Shown here: in pieces, positions 1-6,897 of the stretch | Numbering within the stretch: the stretch's first letter is position 1 | Layout of the letters: the number at the start of each line of letters is the position of its first letter | Source: Clostridiales bacterium | GTDB taxonomy: Bacteria; Bacillota; Clostridia; Lachnospirales; Lachnospiraceae | Direction: 5' to 3' | DNA: 64,000 bases | Assembly: GCA_029010495.1 (NCBI GenBank) | Contig: JAQXKO010000005.1 | Span: 1 to 64,000, forward strand | Made by a program: the position numbers and the translations under genes | Notes under the pieces: model-generated | Databases searched by the model: none | The model's input: only the letters and a program-made list of their open reading frames with translations | Told to the model about the DNA's origin: nothing

Positions 1-48
1 ATGAAGTGCGAAAAAAATATGTAATATAGTAACGGAAGGAGAACCAGA

Positions 49-1521
49 ATGTCGGATATTTTTGACCTTTCACAATTTGATGAATACAGAGAAGATAACA
101 GAAGAGAAGTGAAAAAAGCAAATGGTGGTTTGCCAATTTCATTGTGGGACACGTATTCTGCTTTTGCAAATTGCTATGGCGGTGTTATTATCCTCGGTGT
201 CAAAGAAGAAAAAGACGGCAGTTGGAAAACTACCGGTCTTCAGAATGCGTCCAAGCTCCGAAAAGACTTTTGGGATACCATCAACAATTCTAAGAAAGTG
301 AATATCAATCTCCTGTCGGAAGATGACGTAGAGCTATATGAAGTCGGTGATAACAAAGATGTTATCATGGTTATTTATGTGCCCATGGCGAAGCGTGAGC
401 AGAAGCCGGTGTACATCAACAATGACATTTTTAATGGCACTTTTCGTCGTAATTACGAGGGCGATTATCATTGTACCAGATTGCAGGTAAAGACTATGCT
501 CCGTGACCAGACTGAGCGCACTATGGATATGGAAGTGCTTGATAAGGTTCCGATGGAAGATTTGAATTATGATACCATTCATGGATATCGCAATAGTCAT
601 CGTTCTTTAAAAGAAGGACATCCTTTTGAGCGCCTGAGCGACCATGAGTATTTAAGAAGCATTGGTGCGGCTGCTATTTCAGAGGAAGACGGAAAGTTGC
701 ATCCTACGGCAGCAGGTATGCTGATGTTTGGGGACGAGTATAACATTGTACGTCACTTCCCAGAGTATTTCTTGGATTACAGAGAAGAGTTGGACCCTAC
801 CACTCGCTGGAGCGATAGATTGCAGTCAAGTTCCGGTGAATGGTCCGGGAATGTGTGCGACTTTTATTTTAGAGTTTATAACAAGATTATTAAAGACATT
901 AAGGTGCCTTTCAAAATGGTTGGCGGCGAACGTGTTGACGATACTCCTGTACACAAGGCACTTCGTGAGGCTTTGGCAAACTGTTTGATTAATGCAGATT
1001 ATCATGGATTGCGTGGTGTTGTTATCCGTAAGGAACCGGACAAGCTCATTTTGGCAAATCCCGGCTATGTCAGAACGGGTAAAAAGCAGATGCGTCTTGG
1101 CGGCGAATCCGATCCCCGAAATAAGGCTCTTATGAAAATGTTTAATCTTATCAATATCGGTGAACGTGCCGGAAGCGGTGTGCCTAACATCTTTAATGTT
1201 TGGGCAGATGAAGGCTGGGAAGAACCGGTTATTGAGGAGAGATTTGATCCGGACAGAACGGTACTGTCGCTTTCGTTTTTGAAAAAAGAGAAGGAAGAAG
1301 TCAAATTATTAGATAAAAAAATAAGCGAAATAAAGAGTGAGCCAATTGTAAAAATCATGGAATATTTAGAACAGAATAATGAAATTACAACGGCTAAAGG
1401 TGTAGAAATAACGGGTAAATCAGAGGCACAAGTAAGAAGATACTTAAAAAGCTTGTGTAATGTAGGCATTATACAGAGTACAAAGACTACCAAGGGAAAT
1501 GTATATATTAAGAAAATGTAA
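49..1521 (+). CDS. AlbA_2/Schlafen-type ATP-binding protein, putative regulator
   Basis: The 490-residue protein has an N-terminal AlbA_2 (Schlafen AlbA) domain at about residues 15-140, seen in the run GLPISLWDTYSAFAN followed by GGVIILGV. A GHKL-like ATP-binding segment (HATPase_c_4) follows, with EALANCLINADYHG near 310 and GERAGSGVPNI near 380. A winged-helix-like tail sits at about 430-490. Proteins of this architecture are usually annotated as transcriptional regulators or RNA/DNA-binding ATPases and are common in defence islands; the ligand is not known. The start is set by GGAAGGAG 7 bases upstream. It is the first of five same-strand island genes. Domain calls are firm; the biological role is not. 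Confidence 0.85.
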   Translation: MSDIFDLSQFDEYREDNRREVKKANGGLPISLWDTYSAFANCYGGVIILGVKEEKDGSWKTTGLQNASKLRKDFWDTINNSKKVNINLLSEDDVELYEVGDNKDVIMVIYVPMAKREQKPVYINNDIFNGTFRRNYEGDYHCTRLQVKTMLRDQTERTMDMEVLDKVPMEDLNYDTIHGYRNSHRSLKEGHPFERLSDHEYLRSIGAAAISEEDGKLHPTAAGMLMFGDEYNIVRHFPEYFLDYREELDPTTRWSDRLQSSSGEWSGNVCDFYFRVYNKIIKDIKVPFKMVGGERVDDTPVHKALREALANCLINADYHGLRGVVIRKEPDKLILANPGYVRTGKKQMRLGGESDPRNKALMKMFNLINIGERAGSGVPNIFNVWADEGWEEPVIEERFDPDRTVLSLSFLKKEKEEVKLLDKKISEIKSEPIVKIMEYLEQNNEITTAKGVEITGKSEAQVRRYLKSLCNVGIIQSTKTTKGNVYIKKM

Positions 1522-1582
1522 TTCGCTCATTTTTTGAAAGGATAATGAGCGAATTATGATTGAATAATGAGCGGATTGTGAA
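1520..1582. repeat. Inverted and direct copies of AATGAGCGAAT
   Basis: Just after the stop of the AlbA_2 gene lies ATTCGCTCATT, then its inverse AATGAGCGAAT, then a direct copy AATGAGCGGAT about 23 bases further on. The first two can form a hairpin with a loop of about 13 bases. It may act as a terminator-like structure or as an operator ahead of the next gene. A related copy lies at 3801. Confidence 0.6.
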
Positions 1583-1599
1583 GGTAATAGTAGAAAAGG

Positions 1600-2238
1600 G
1601 TGATGAACGTGGATTATACAATGCCAGATAATTTTATTGAATTTGAGTTGGGGTGGTATCGAAAATATGATTTTAAATCTGAGGCTGAGGAACTGCTAAA
1701 AATTCTTGATGATTCAAGGAAAGAGAATGATATTCAAAGTTATATTAAGGATAATCAGAAATGGTTTATTCCTGCGTCTATTTTTAAGGAATATAATTTT
1801 GGACATCATGAAGCATTTATTGTTCCGGAACAAGCTTTGGGGGCTGAATATCGTGCGGATTATATGCTTCTTGGAAGAAATTCTATTGGACATCAAATTG
1901 TTTTAATAGAGTTTGAAGATGTAAATGTTGACTATAAAATTCAAAGTGCAAACATTGAGAGTGATTCCGTGAGAAAAGGTATTGCACAAATAAAAGATTG
2001 GAAACGGTGGATGGATAGTAACCGTGAGTATTTTATGAAGAGCTGTGGACTGAGTAATGTCAGCAGAAATATACCTACTTGGGGAATAAATTATTGTTTG
2101 GTTGTTAGTCGAAGAAGTCGTATGGATGAAATTGCCAATCAAATGAGAGGGCAGAGCCAATATGAAACGCCAGCCTTAAGAATTGTAACGTATGATAGAC
2201 TTGTGGATAATGTAAAAATGCTGGGGAATGGATTTTAA
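1600..2238 (+). CDS. Shedu-like (DUF4263) nuclease, SduA family
   Basis: A 212-residue protein with the pattern of the Shedu/DUF4263 PD-(D/E)XK-like fold: YRADYMLL near residues 84-91 (candidate Asp87), VLIEFED near 101-107, and GIAQIKDWKRWMDSN near 127-141 (the Q..DW block of this family). Shedu proteins are single-gene anti-phage effectors in which the nuclease domain is joined to variable N-termini. Here the N-terminal part is only about 55 residues. The first acidic-x-acidic block is E-F-E rather than E-x-K, as in several family members. The largest ORF starts with GTG at 1600, but the GTG at 1609 is better placed behind AAGGGTGA. It lies 19 bases upstream of the protein kinase gene, suggesting co-transcription. 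Confidence 0.72.
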   Translation: MMNVDYTMPDNFIEFELGWYRKYDFKSEAEELLKILDDSRKENDIQSYIKDNQKWFIPASIFKEYNFGHHEAFIVPEQALGAEYRADYMLLGRNSIGHQIVLIEFEDVNVDYKIQSANIESDSVRKGIAQIKDWKRWMDSNREYFMKSCGLSNVSRNIPTWGINYCLVVSRRSRMDEIANQMRGQSQYETPALRIVTYDRLVDNVKMLGNGF

Positions 2239-2257
2239 TTCTAAGTAGAGGATAAAT

Positions 2258-3766
2258 ATGCTAAGCGAATCTTCATTAATACAAATTGCACATATCTTTT
2301 GCGGAGATACAGAAGGGTACTATGAGTATAAAACGGGAGAAAAACTTGTAAAGTTCTTTAACTCATATTATCGGGTGGGTGATGTATATAGGCAGGGATT
2401 CCCACCACGGTGGATATATGTATATGATAAATTAGTAGACTTTATAAATACAAATAACTTTGATAGTTTTTTAAACATAGTACTGAGTAAAGAATATTTG
2501 ATGAGGGAGCAATCTCTTTCACAAGTGCAAGCGGCCGAAAAAGCAGAGCAAATATGGAATGAATTTAATCGAATCATTCAATCAGACTTATATAAAATAA
2601 CAAGGAATAATGGTCTATATAAGTTGGTTAAAGAAAATGATGATTTGGTATTTGTAGGAAGTGGAGGTTTTGCTAATGTTTACTATCAAAAGTCCACAAA
2701 ACAAATTGTTAAAAAACTACGAGATGATTTTTTGACAGATAAAGGAATTCGTAGCAGATTTAAGAGGGAATATGAAATAACAAAAGCGTTACAAGGAACA
2801 CCGGGAATTATAGAAGTTTATTCGTTTGATGGTGGCAATTGTTCCTATACTATGGAGCGTGCAGAAACAACTTTGGAAAAATATATTATTGATAATGAAT
2901 TACCAGAAGAAACGAAGGTTAATTGTATACGTCAAATATTATATATAATGAAATCTGTGCATGAGGCGGACATTATTCATAGAGACATTAGTGCTAACAA
3001 TATATTTATAATTTCTGGCATATTAAAAATTGCGGATTTTGGATTAGGAAAAGACTTAAATATTTTCACTTCACATCAAACAATACATACAAATTCTATG
3101 GGGCAATACTATTATTGTGCACCAGAGCAATTTATGATGTTAAAGGATGGGGATAAAAGGAGCGATGTATATTCTTTAGGGCGTGTCATTAACTTTATTA
3201 TGACTGGTGATCCTAGAAATTCACATCATGTGTTTAGAAGTGTTGCAGAAAAGTCAACCAATAGTGATTCTGCTTATCGTTATGCAGATGCAGGACAACT
3301 ATTAAATTTTTTTAATAAAGCTGTAGAGTATAAGAGTAACTTAGAAAATAAGACAAGAATAGAAGAAAAGATTCGTTGTAAACAATTTGATGATGAAATA
3401 GAAGGATATATTTATAGTATGACTTCAGAAGAAATAGCAAGAATGATGCAGTCTTACAGAAATGGTTTTTCTTTAGCGTTGATGCGTTTTATGAAAAAGG
3501 ATGAGTCTCATGCGGAGTATGTGATTCAAAGTATAGATAAAGCATATCAGAATGTATGTGGACGTACATATGAAGCATATGATGTATATTCTTCTTTTGC
3601 AAATGATGTTTTGCAAGAAAAATTTTCTTTTGTTGTTAAAGAAATAGCGGCTAATATTTTGAGATATGTTGCATGGGATGTGAATCGATTTAATGCTCAA
3701 CATATGGTAGAAAATTTATTGAGTATAGGTATGGATCCGATGTTAGAAGATATAATTCGTAATTAA
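2258..3766 (+). CDS. Serine/threonine protein kinase with extra N- and C-terminal domains
   Basis: Residues about 130-340 form a complete Hanks-type kinase: glycine loop GSGGFANVY (134-142), Lys at 152-153, catalytic HRDISANN (241-248), DFG (260-262) and CAPEQF (287-292). The HRD loop carries Ser where most Ser/Thr kinases have Lys, but HRD, Asn and DFG are present, so activity is plausible. The first 130 residues are helical with no transmembrane segment, and look like the small modules that precede effectors in abortive-infection proteins; I cannot name the family. The C-terminal 160 residues are helical without a recognised motif. PASTA repeats and a membrane anchor, usual in housekeeping PrkC, are absent. 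The Shedu-like gene lies immediately upstream, pointing to a defence role by inference. Confidence 0.85.
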   Translation: MLSESSLIQIAHIFCGDTEGYYEYKTGEKLVKFFNSYYRVGDVYRQGFPPRWIYVYDKLVDFINTNNFDSFLNIVLSKEYLMREQSLSQVQAAEKAEQIWNEFNRIIQSDLYKITRNNGLYKLVKENDDLVFVGSGGFANVYYQKSTKQIVKKLRDDFLTDKGIRSRFKREYEITKALQGTPGIIEVYSFDGGNCSYTMERAETTLEKYIIDNELPEETKVNCIRQILYIMKSVHEADIIHRDISANNIFIISGILKIADFGLGKDLNIFTSHQTIHTNSMGQYYYCAPEQFMMLKDGDKRSDVYSLGRVINFIMTGDPRNSHHVFRSVAEKSTNSDSAYRYADAGQLLNFFNKAVEYKSNLENKTRIEEKIRCKQFDDEIEGYIYSMTSEEIARMMQSYRNGFSLALMRFMKKDESHAEYVIQSIDKAYQNVCGRTYEAYDVYSSFANDVLQEKFSFVVKEIAANILRYVAWDVNRFNAQHMVENLLSIGMDPMLEDIIRN

Positions 3767-3800
3767 TTTGGTTTGGATTTCAATATCATGAAAATGCATT

Positions 3801-3822
3801 AATGAGCGAAAAATGATTGAAT
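3801..3822 (+). repeat. Second island copy of the AATGAGCGAA motif
   Basis: AATGAGCGAA, two variable bases, then ATGATTGAAT recurs here and at 1544-1565 with only the two central bases differing. Both copies lie in gaps between island genes, so a shared operator or a recombination scar is possible. Confidence 0.55.
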
Positions 3823-3884
3823 CTATAATGAAGTGTAAGAAGTTACCAGGTGAAGCTTTTTAAAATTGTCAGGAAGGTGATAAT

Positions 3885-5114
3885 GTGAAGCCGTTTAGAG
3901 ATATGGATTTGTCAGCAGTTATTGCTGAGCAAAAGCGGAAAATAAAGATTAAAGTTGAAGGATATACTAATGATGAGATAATGGCAAATGATATTGATTT
4001 GTTGGCGGATAACATCTATTCAGAATTTTTTATTGACCCTATTACTATTTATGAAGAAGAGGTCAGAAAGAGGAGCATACAACAAGCAAAAGTAAAAAAG
4101 TGGATTCATCCATTTGTGAAAATTGACCCTAATCGAGAGTATGTTGAAGTAGATGGAATAGTAATGAAATTTTATTTCAGATATAATGGTGAGAGGGATC
4201 TTTTTAAATGCCAAGCAAGTACTTTTTCGGTATCAGGATATCCGGAAATAGGATTGGATTCTGATTTCATTTCGTTTACATATCAGAAGACATTGCAGGA
4301 AATGGAAAATGAAAATGCAAAAGATAATTTGCTTAAAGAAGTGGAAAAAGATTTAAAATCTATCCGTGATGGTATTGGTTATGCCAATAGAGACATAGCA
4401 AATTACAATGACTCAATAAGGGGATTTGCAAAAACATGTATTGAGGAAAGAAAGAAAAAAGTGCAATCATTTTTTGAGTTAACCAAGCTTTTTGAGGTTC
4501 CAATTGAAAAGACAGAATATGCAAAAGAATGCATAAATGTTAAAAGAACAATAGTACCTATTGCACATGAATATAAAAAGAGAGAAAAAGAATACTGTAT
4601 TTCTGAAAAAGATTATCAGGATATTCTTTATGCGATAAAGCATACAGGCTCTACTTTCGAGAGAACTCCAAATTCATATAGAGCAATGGGAGAAGAGGAT
4701 TTGAGAAATGTGTTACTTGCATCATTAAATTCAGCATATAAAGGTGATGCAGTAGGTGAAGCCTTTAGGAATAAGGGAAAAACCGATATTTGTATTGAGC
4801 GCGAAAATCGTGCGGCATTTGTTGCAGAATGTAAAATGTGGACAGGAGCAAAAGATATTGAAAAGGCTATTAAACAATTGGATGGATATTTAACATGGAG
4901 AGATTCTAAAACGGCATTGATTTATTTTGTCAGAAGAAAAGATTTTATTAAAGTGTGCAATACAGTAGAAAAGACACTTAAGGAATTGACGATGATTAGG
5001 CAAATAACATCTGTAGATAAGAATGAATTTTGTTGTGAATTTGCATCAGAAAATGCTGTGGGGCAGTTAATATCAATGAGAGTTTTCTTGTTTAATATGG
5101 ATACTGATAATTAA
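3885..5114 (+). CDS. Coiled-coil protein with C-terminal PD-(D/E)XK nuclease domain
   Basis: The 409-residue product is unrecognised over its first 260 residues, which include a charged helical stretch at about 135-200. The C-terminal part reads as a PD-(D/E)XK nuclease core: Glu271 in EEDLRN, GKTDI with Asp301, AECKMW with Glu315 and Lys317, and Gln331 in KQLDGYL. The same core is found in restriction-like and Mrr/Cap4-like enzymes, so cleavage of foreign DNA is a reasonable inference, but no partner methylase is seen. The start is GTG at 3885 behind AGGAAGG; an overlapping ATG two bases upstream is out of frame. It is separated from the kinase gene by 118 bases and from the antitoxin-like gene by 49. 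Confidence 0.75.
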   Translation: MKPFRDMDLSAVIAEQKRKIKIKVEGYTNDEIMANDIDLLADNIYSEFFIDPITIYEEEVRKRSIQQAKVKKWIHPFVKIDPNREYVEVDGIVMKFYFRYNGERDLFKCQASTFSVSGYPEIGLDSDFISFTYQKTLQEMENENAKDNLLKEVEKDLKSIRDGIGYANRDIANYNDSIRGFAKTCIEERKKKVQSFFELTKLFEVPIEKTEYAKECINVKRTIVPIAHEYKKREKEYCISEKDYQDILYAIKHTGSTFERTPNSYRAMGEEDLRNVLLASLNSAYKGDAVGEAFRNKGKTDICIERENRAAFVAECKMWTGAKDIEKAIKQLDGYLTWRDSKTALIYFVRRKDFIKVCNTVEKTLKELTMIRQITSVDKNEFCCEFASENAVGQLISMRVFLFNMDTDN

Positions 5115-5163
5115 ACCAATAGGTATAATATAAAGTTGAAGTCTTAAGGGAGGAGAGTCGGCA

Positions 5164-5856
5164 ATGCTGTGCAATTACATAAAAGAACATTATATAGAAG
5201 CAGAGCCGATTTTTCTTTCGGATTTGTTAAAAACGAATACTAACGAGTCGGATTTAAACCAGCAACTGAAGGAACTCTGTGAAAAAGGTTTATTGCAGCA
5301 ATATGATGACGAGGTATATTTTATTCCCAAGAAGACTACATTGAATTCTACTATTGGTCCTAATGTAGATATGGTGGCAAGATACCGTTTCATTTCCAAA
5401 GGGGATAATGTAGATGGTTTCTATGCCGGTAATACATTTGCTAATCAGATAGGCATTTCTACGCAGGTTCCTTATGTTATTGAGATTGTAAGTAACAATG
5501 TTTCGGATGATGGAGAGGTCCTGATTGGTAATAGAAAATTTGTTGTAAGAAAACCGATTGTGCCGATAACAAAAGAGAATGCACATGTGTTACAGATGCT
5601 GGAGCTATTGGTAAAGATTGATGCATATCTTGATTGTAGTTATGAAGAGGCCAGAGACAAATTTGCGGAGTACATATCTGTTTGTAGAATTACAAAGAGT
5701 GATGTGGATTTGTATATTACAAAATATCCATTATCTACGTTTGAGGGATTTTGTAAATTGGAATTAGATAAGATCCTTGCAAAAAAAATAGCGGGGAATT
5801 CCCCGCTGCTCGGTGGACCAGGGTCTTTCGACCAGCCCGAAATCAATCAAGATTGA
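5164..5856 (+). CDS. AbiEi-like antitoxin (DUF6088 family), no toxin partner seen
   Basis: Residues 1-55 form a winged-helix segment (MLCNYIKEHYIEAEPIFLSD to YFIPKK), followed by the AbiEi/DUF6088 body with FANQIGISTQVPYVIEIVSN near 95-115 and RKPIVPITKENAHVLQMLELL near 135-155. Such proteins repress their own operon and neutralise an AbiEii-type nucleotidyltransferase toxin in type IV toxin-antitoxin systems. Here no nucleotidyltransferase gene follows: the next 745 bases are non-coding. The last 20 residues (from NSPLLGG) are encoded by an 18-bp perfect palindrome and adjoining hairpins, and look unlike the family, so the 3' end may be replaced. GGGAGGAG upstream supports the start. Confidence 0.75.
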   Translation: MLCNYIKEHYIEAEPIFLSDLLKTNTNESDLNQQLKELCEKGLLQQYDDEVYFIPKKTTLNSTIGPNVDMVARYRFISKGDNVDGFYAGNTFANQIGISTQVPYVIEIVSNNVSDDGEVLIGNRKFVVRKPIVPITKENAHVLQMLELLVKIDAYLDCSYEEARDKFAEYISVCRITKSDVDLYITKYPLSTFEGFCKLELDKILAKKIAGNSPLLGGPGSFDQPEINQD

Positions 5857-5858
5857 TT
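5790..5858. repeat. Cluster of palindromes over the 3' end of the antitoxin gene
   Basis: AGCGGGGAATTCCCCGCT is a perfect 18-bp palindrome near 5790. It is followed by a GGTC-TTTC-GACC hairpin and by AATCAATC-AA-GATTGATT around the stop codon. The stretch is GC-rich against an AT-rich background. It may be a mobile-element end, a recombination scar or a terminator region. Confidence 0.6.
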
Positions 5859-5918
5859 ATTACATTGATATTGTAAGCAAAAGATATAAGAAAGTCAATC
5901 GCCAGGAATAAGAAACAG

Positions 5919-5946
5919 TTGCTTTTCTCGCGAGATAGAATATAAT
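5919..5946 (+). promoter_or_regulatory. Promoter with palindromic operator in the spacer
   Basis: TTGCTT, a 16-base spacer and TATAAT form a sigma-A type promoter. The 10-bp palindrome TCTCGCGAGA at 5926-5935 fills most of the spacer, as expected for a repressor site. No coding sequence follows within 600 bases. Confidence 0.5.
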
Positions 5947-5958
5947 GTGATTAACAGA

Positions 5959-5996
5959 ACTCAACACGCCTCTCAACGATGTGGACCATGTTGAGT
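5959..5996 (+). terminator. Inverted repeat shortly downstream of the orphan promoter
   Basis: ACTCAACA and TGTTGAGT can pair across 22 bases and are followed by CATTTTGATTTT. If the promoter at 5919 is active, this could end a transcript of only about 50 bases. The long loop makes it a weak call. Confidence 0.35.
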
Positions 5997-6011
5997 CATT
6001 TTGATTTTAGA

Positions 6012-6054
6012 CTTGCATGTGAACATGCAAGCTTACGTGCAAGTTATATGCAAG
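6012..6054. repeat. CTTGCATG inverted repeat and three TGCAAG motifs
   Basis: CTTGCATG-TGAA-CATGCAAG is a perfect 8-bp inverted repeat. TGCAAG then recurs at 6026, 6038 and 6049, a spacing of 12 and 11 bases, close to one helical turn. This resembles a protein binding array. Confidence 0.55.
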
Positions 6055-6135
6055 TTCATCCATGTATGAAGAAGTGTGAAAGATTTGAGTAAAGATACAC
6101 ACAATAGACTTTCGTGTGTACGTTCACTTAAATAT

Positions 6136-6356
6136 GTATCACGCTGCGTATAGTGGCACTGGTGCCGAATGCAAAAATGTATTACCTGCACATGCTGATA
6201 CATAAAACTGCGTATCACACTCTCCAAAATGTGTATCACGATTTTCGAAATTTGTATCATATTTAAAATTTTTTAAAAAATGCCGATTTACATTGTTTTT
6301 CGCCCATGCTATATTATGGCTTAGGTGGACGAAAAAGCGTGATACGTTTTTGATAC
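6136..6356. repeat. Iteron-like array of GTATCA/TGATAC motifs
   Basis: GTATCA occurs at 6136, 6212, 6233 and 6254, and its complement TGATAC at 6196, 6340 and 6351. The copies at 6212, 6233 and 6254 are exactly 21 bp apart and start imperfect 21-bp direct repeats; the last two TGATAC copies are 11 bp apart. Such helical phasing suggests cooperative binding by a replication initiator, integrase or regulator. None of these is encoded nearby. Confidence 0.65.
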
Positions 6357-6545
6357 ATTCCCCCGGGAAAAGATAAAATAATAGGTAAAATACCCATAAA
6401 ATGAGTCAGAAATGGCAAAAACCGTAACAAATAAGTTTCTAAACACAACCAAATCAGACCGTGAAGGTGGTAGAACAGTAGGTTCAGGTAAGGTTGTTGA
6501 GATGACAAATTATTATGGAAATTAAAAAAAATATGAAAAATGCTG

Positions 6546-6574
6546 TTGACATTTTTATCCTTTAGTGTTATTAT
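6546..6574 (+). promoter_or_regulatory. Promoter of tRNA-Leu
   Basis: TTGACA, 17 bases, TATTAT. It ends 27 bases before the tRNA, a usual distance for a tRNA precursor start. Confidence 0.75.
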
Positions 6575-6601
6575 ATCGCTTGTGTGAAAACACATTCATA
6601 T

Positions 6602-6684
6602 GCGGACTTGCTGGAATTGGCAGACAGGCATGACTAAGGATCATGTGCCCCAGTGGCGTTCGGGTTCAAGTCCCGTAGTCCGCA
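6602..6684 (+). tRNA. tRNA-Leu, anticodon AAG
   Basis: The acceptor arms GCGGACT and AGTCCGC pair fully, with discriminator A at 6684. The anticodon arm is CATGA-CTAAGGA-TCATG, so the anticodon is AAG, reading CUU and, if A34 is converted to inosine, CUC. The long variable arm (TGCC/GGCG) and the TTCAAGT T-loop fit a class II leucine tRNA. The first T-stem pair is a T-T mismatch. The CCA end is not encoded. It has its own promoter and terminator. Confidence 0.93.
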
Positions 6685-6696
6685 GCACGAAAGAAA

Positions 6697-6735
6697 CCTC
6701 TTTTGTCTACCAAGACAAGAGAGGCTTTTTCTTTT
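6697..6735 (+). terminator. Terminator of tRNA-Leu
   Basis: A 12-bp stem CCTCTTTTGTCT / AGACAAGAGAGG with an ACCA loop is followed by a C and a run of T. Confidence 0.85.
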
Positions 6736-6833
6736 AAGTTATACATTACTTCTATCGGAACGCCCGGTTATAGCAAGAAGGAAAGAACGTAATTAATTTT
6801 AAGAATTATAAAAAATATGTTAAAATATGTCTC

Positions 6834-6865
6834 TTGACTATCCCCTTAAGGGGAGATGATATACT
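6834..6865 (+). promoter_or_regulatory. MerR-type promoter with dyad in a 20-bp spacer
   Basis: TTGACT and TATACT are 20 bp apart, too long for normal use. The perfect palindrome TCCCCTTAAGGGGA fills the spacer. This is the layout recognised by MerR-family activators, which untwist the spacer. The gene it drives is only a remnant. Confidence 0.8.
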
Positions 6866-6890
6866 CCTCCCTGTAAATATAACAGGGAGG
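6866..6890 (+). promoter_or_regulatory. Leader hairpin that sequesters the ribosome binding site
   Basis: CCTCCCTGT pairs perfectly with ACAGGGAGG across a 7-base loop. The right arm contains the GGGAGG Shine-Dalgarno sequence of the downstream start codon at 6898, so translation may be limited unless the stem opens. Confidence 0.5.
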
Positions 6891-6897
6891 TTTTGTT

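Larger units (their letters stand above)
5857..6545. other. Gene-free island tail before tRNA-Leu
   Basis: No open reading frame here has a ribosome binding site or a recognisable product on either strand. What it does hold is listed separately: a promoter with an operator palindrome, a terminator-like inverted repeat, TGCAAG repeats and a GTATCA array. Beyond 6360 I see nothing structured until the tRNA promoter. Confidence 0.7.

Noticed and set aside
6136..6356. CRISPR array.
   Set aside because: The repeated unit is only 6 to about 21 bp, with both orientations and unequal gaps, and no cas genes are present.
6314..6595. A minus-strand ORF of 93 codons across the gene-free tail.
   Set aside because: It has no ribosome site, overlaps the tRNA promoter and part of the GTATCA array, and encodes a product with no recognisable pattern.
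6602..6684. tRNA-Leu as the classic 3' attachment site of the island.
   Set aside because: The island lies on the 5' side of the tRNA, and I found no repeat of the tRNA 3' end within the window.
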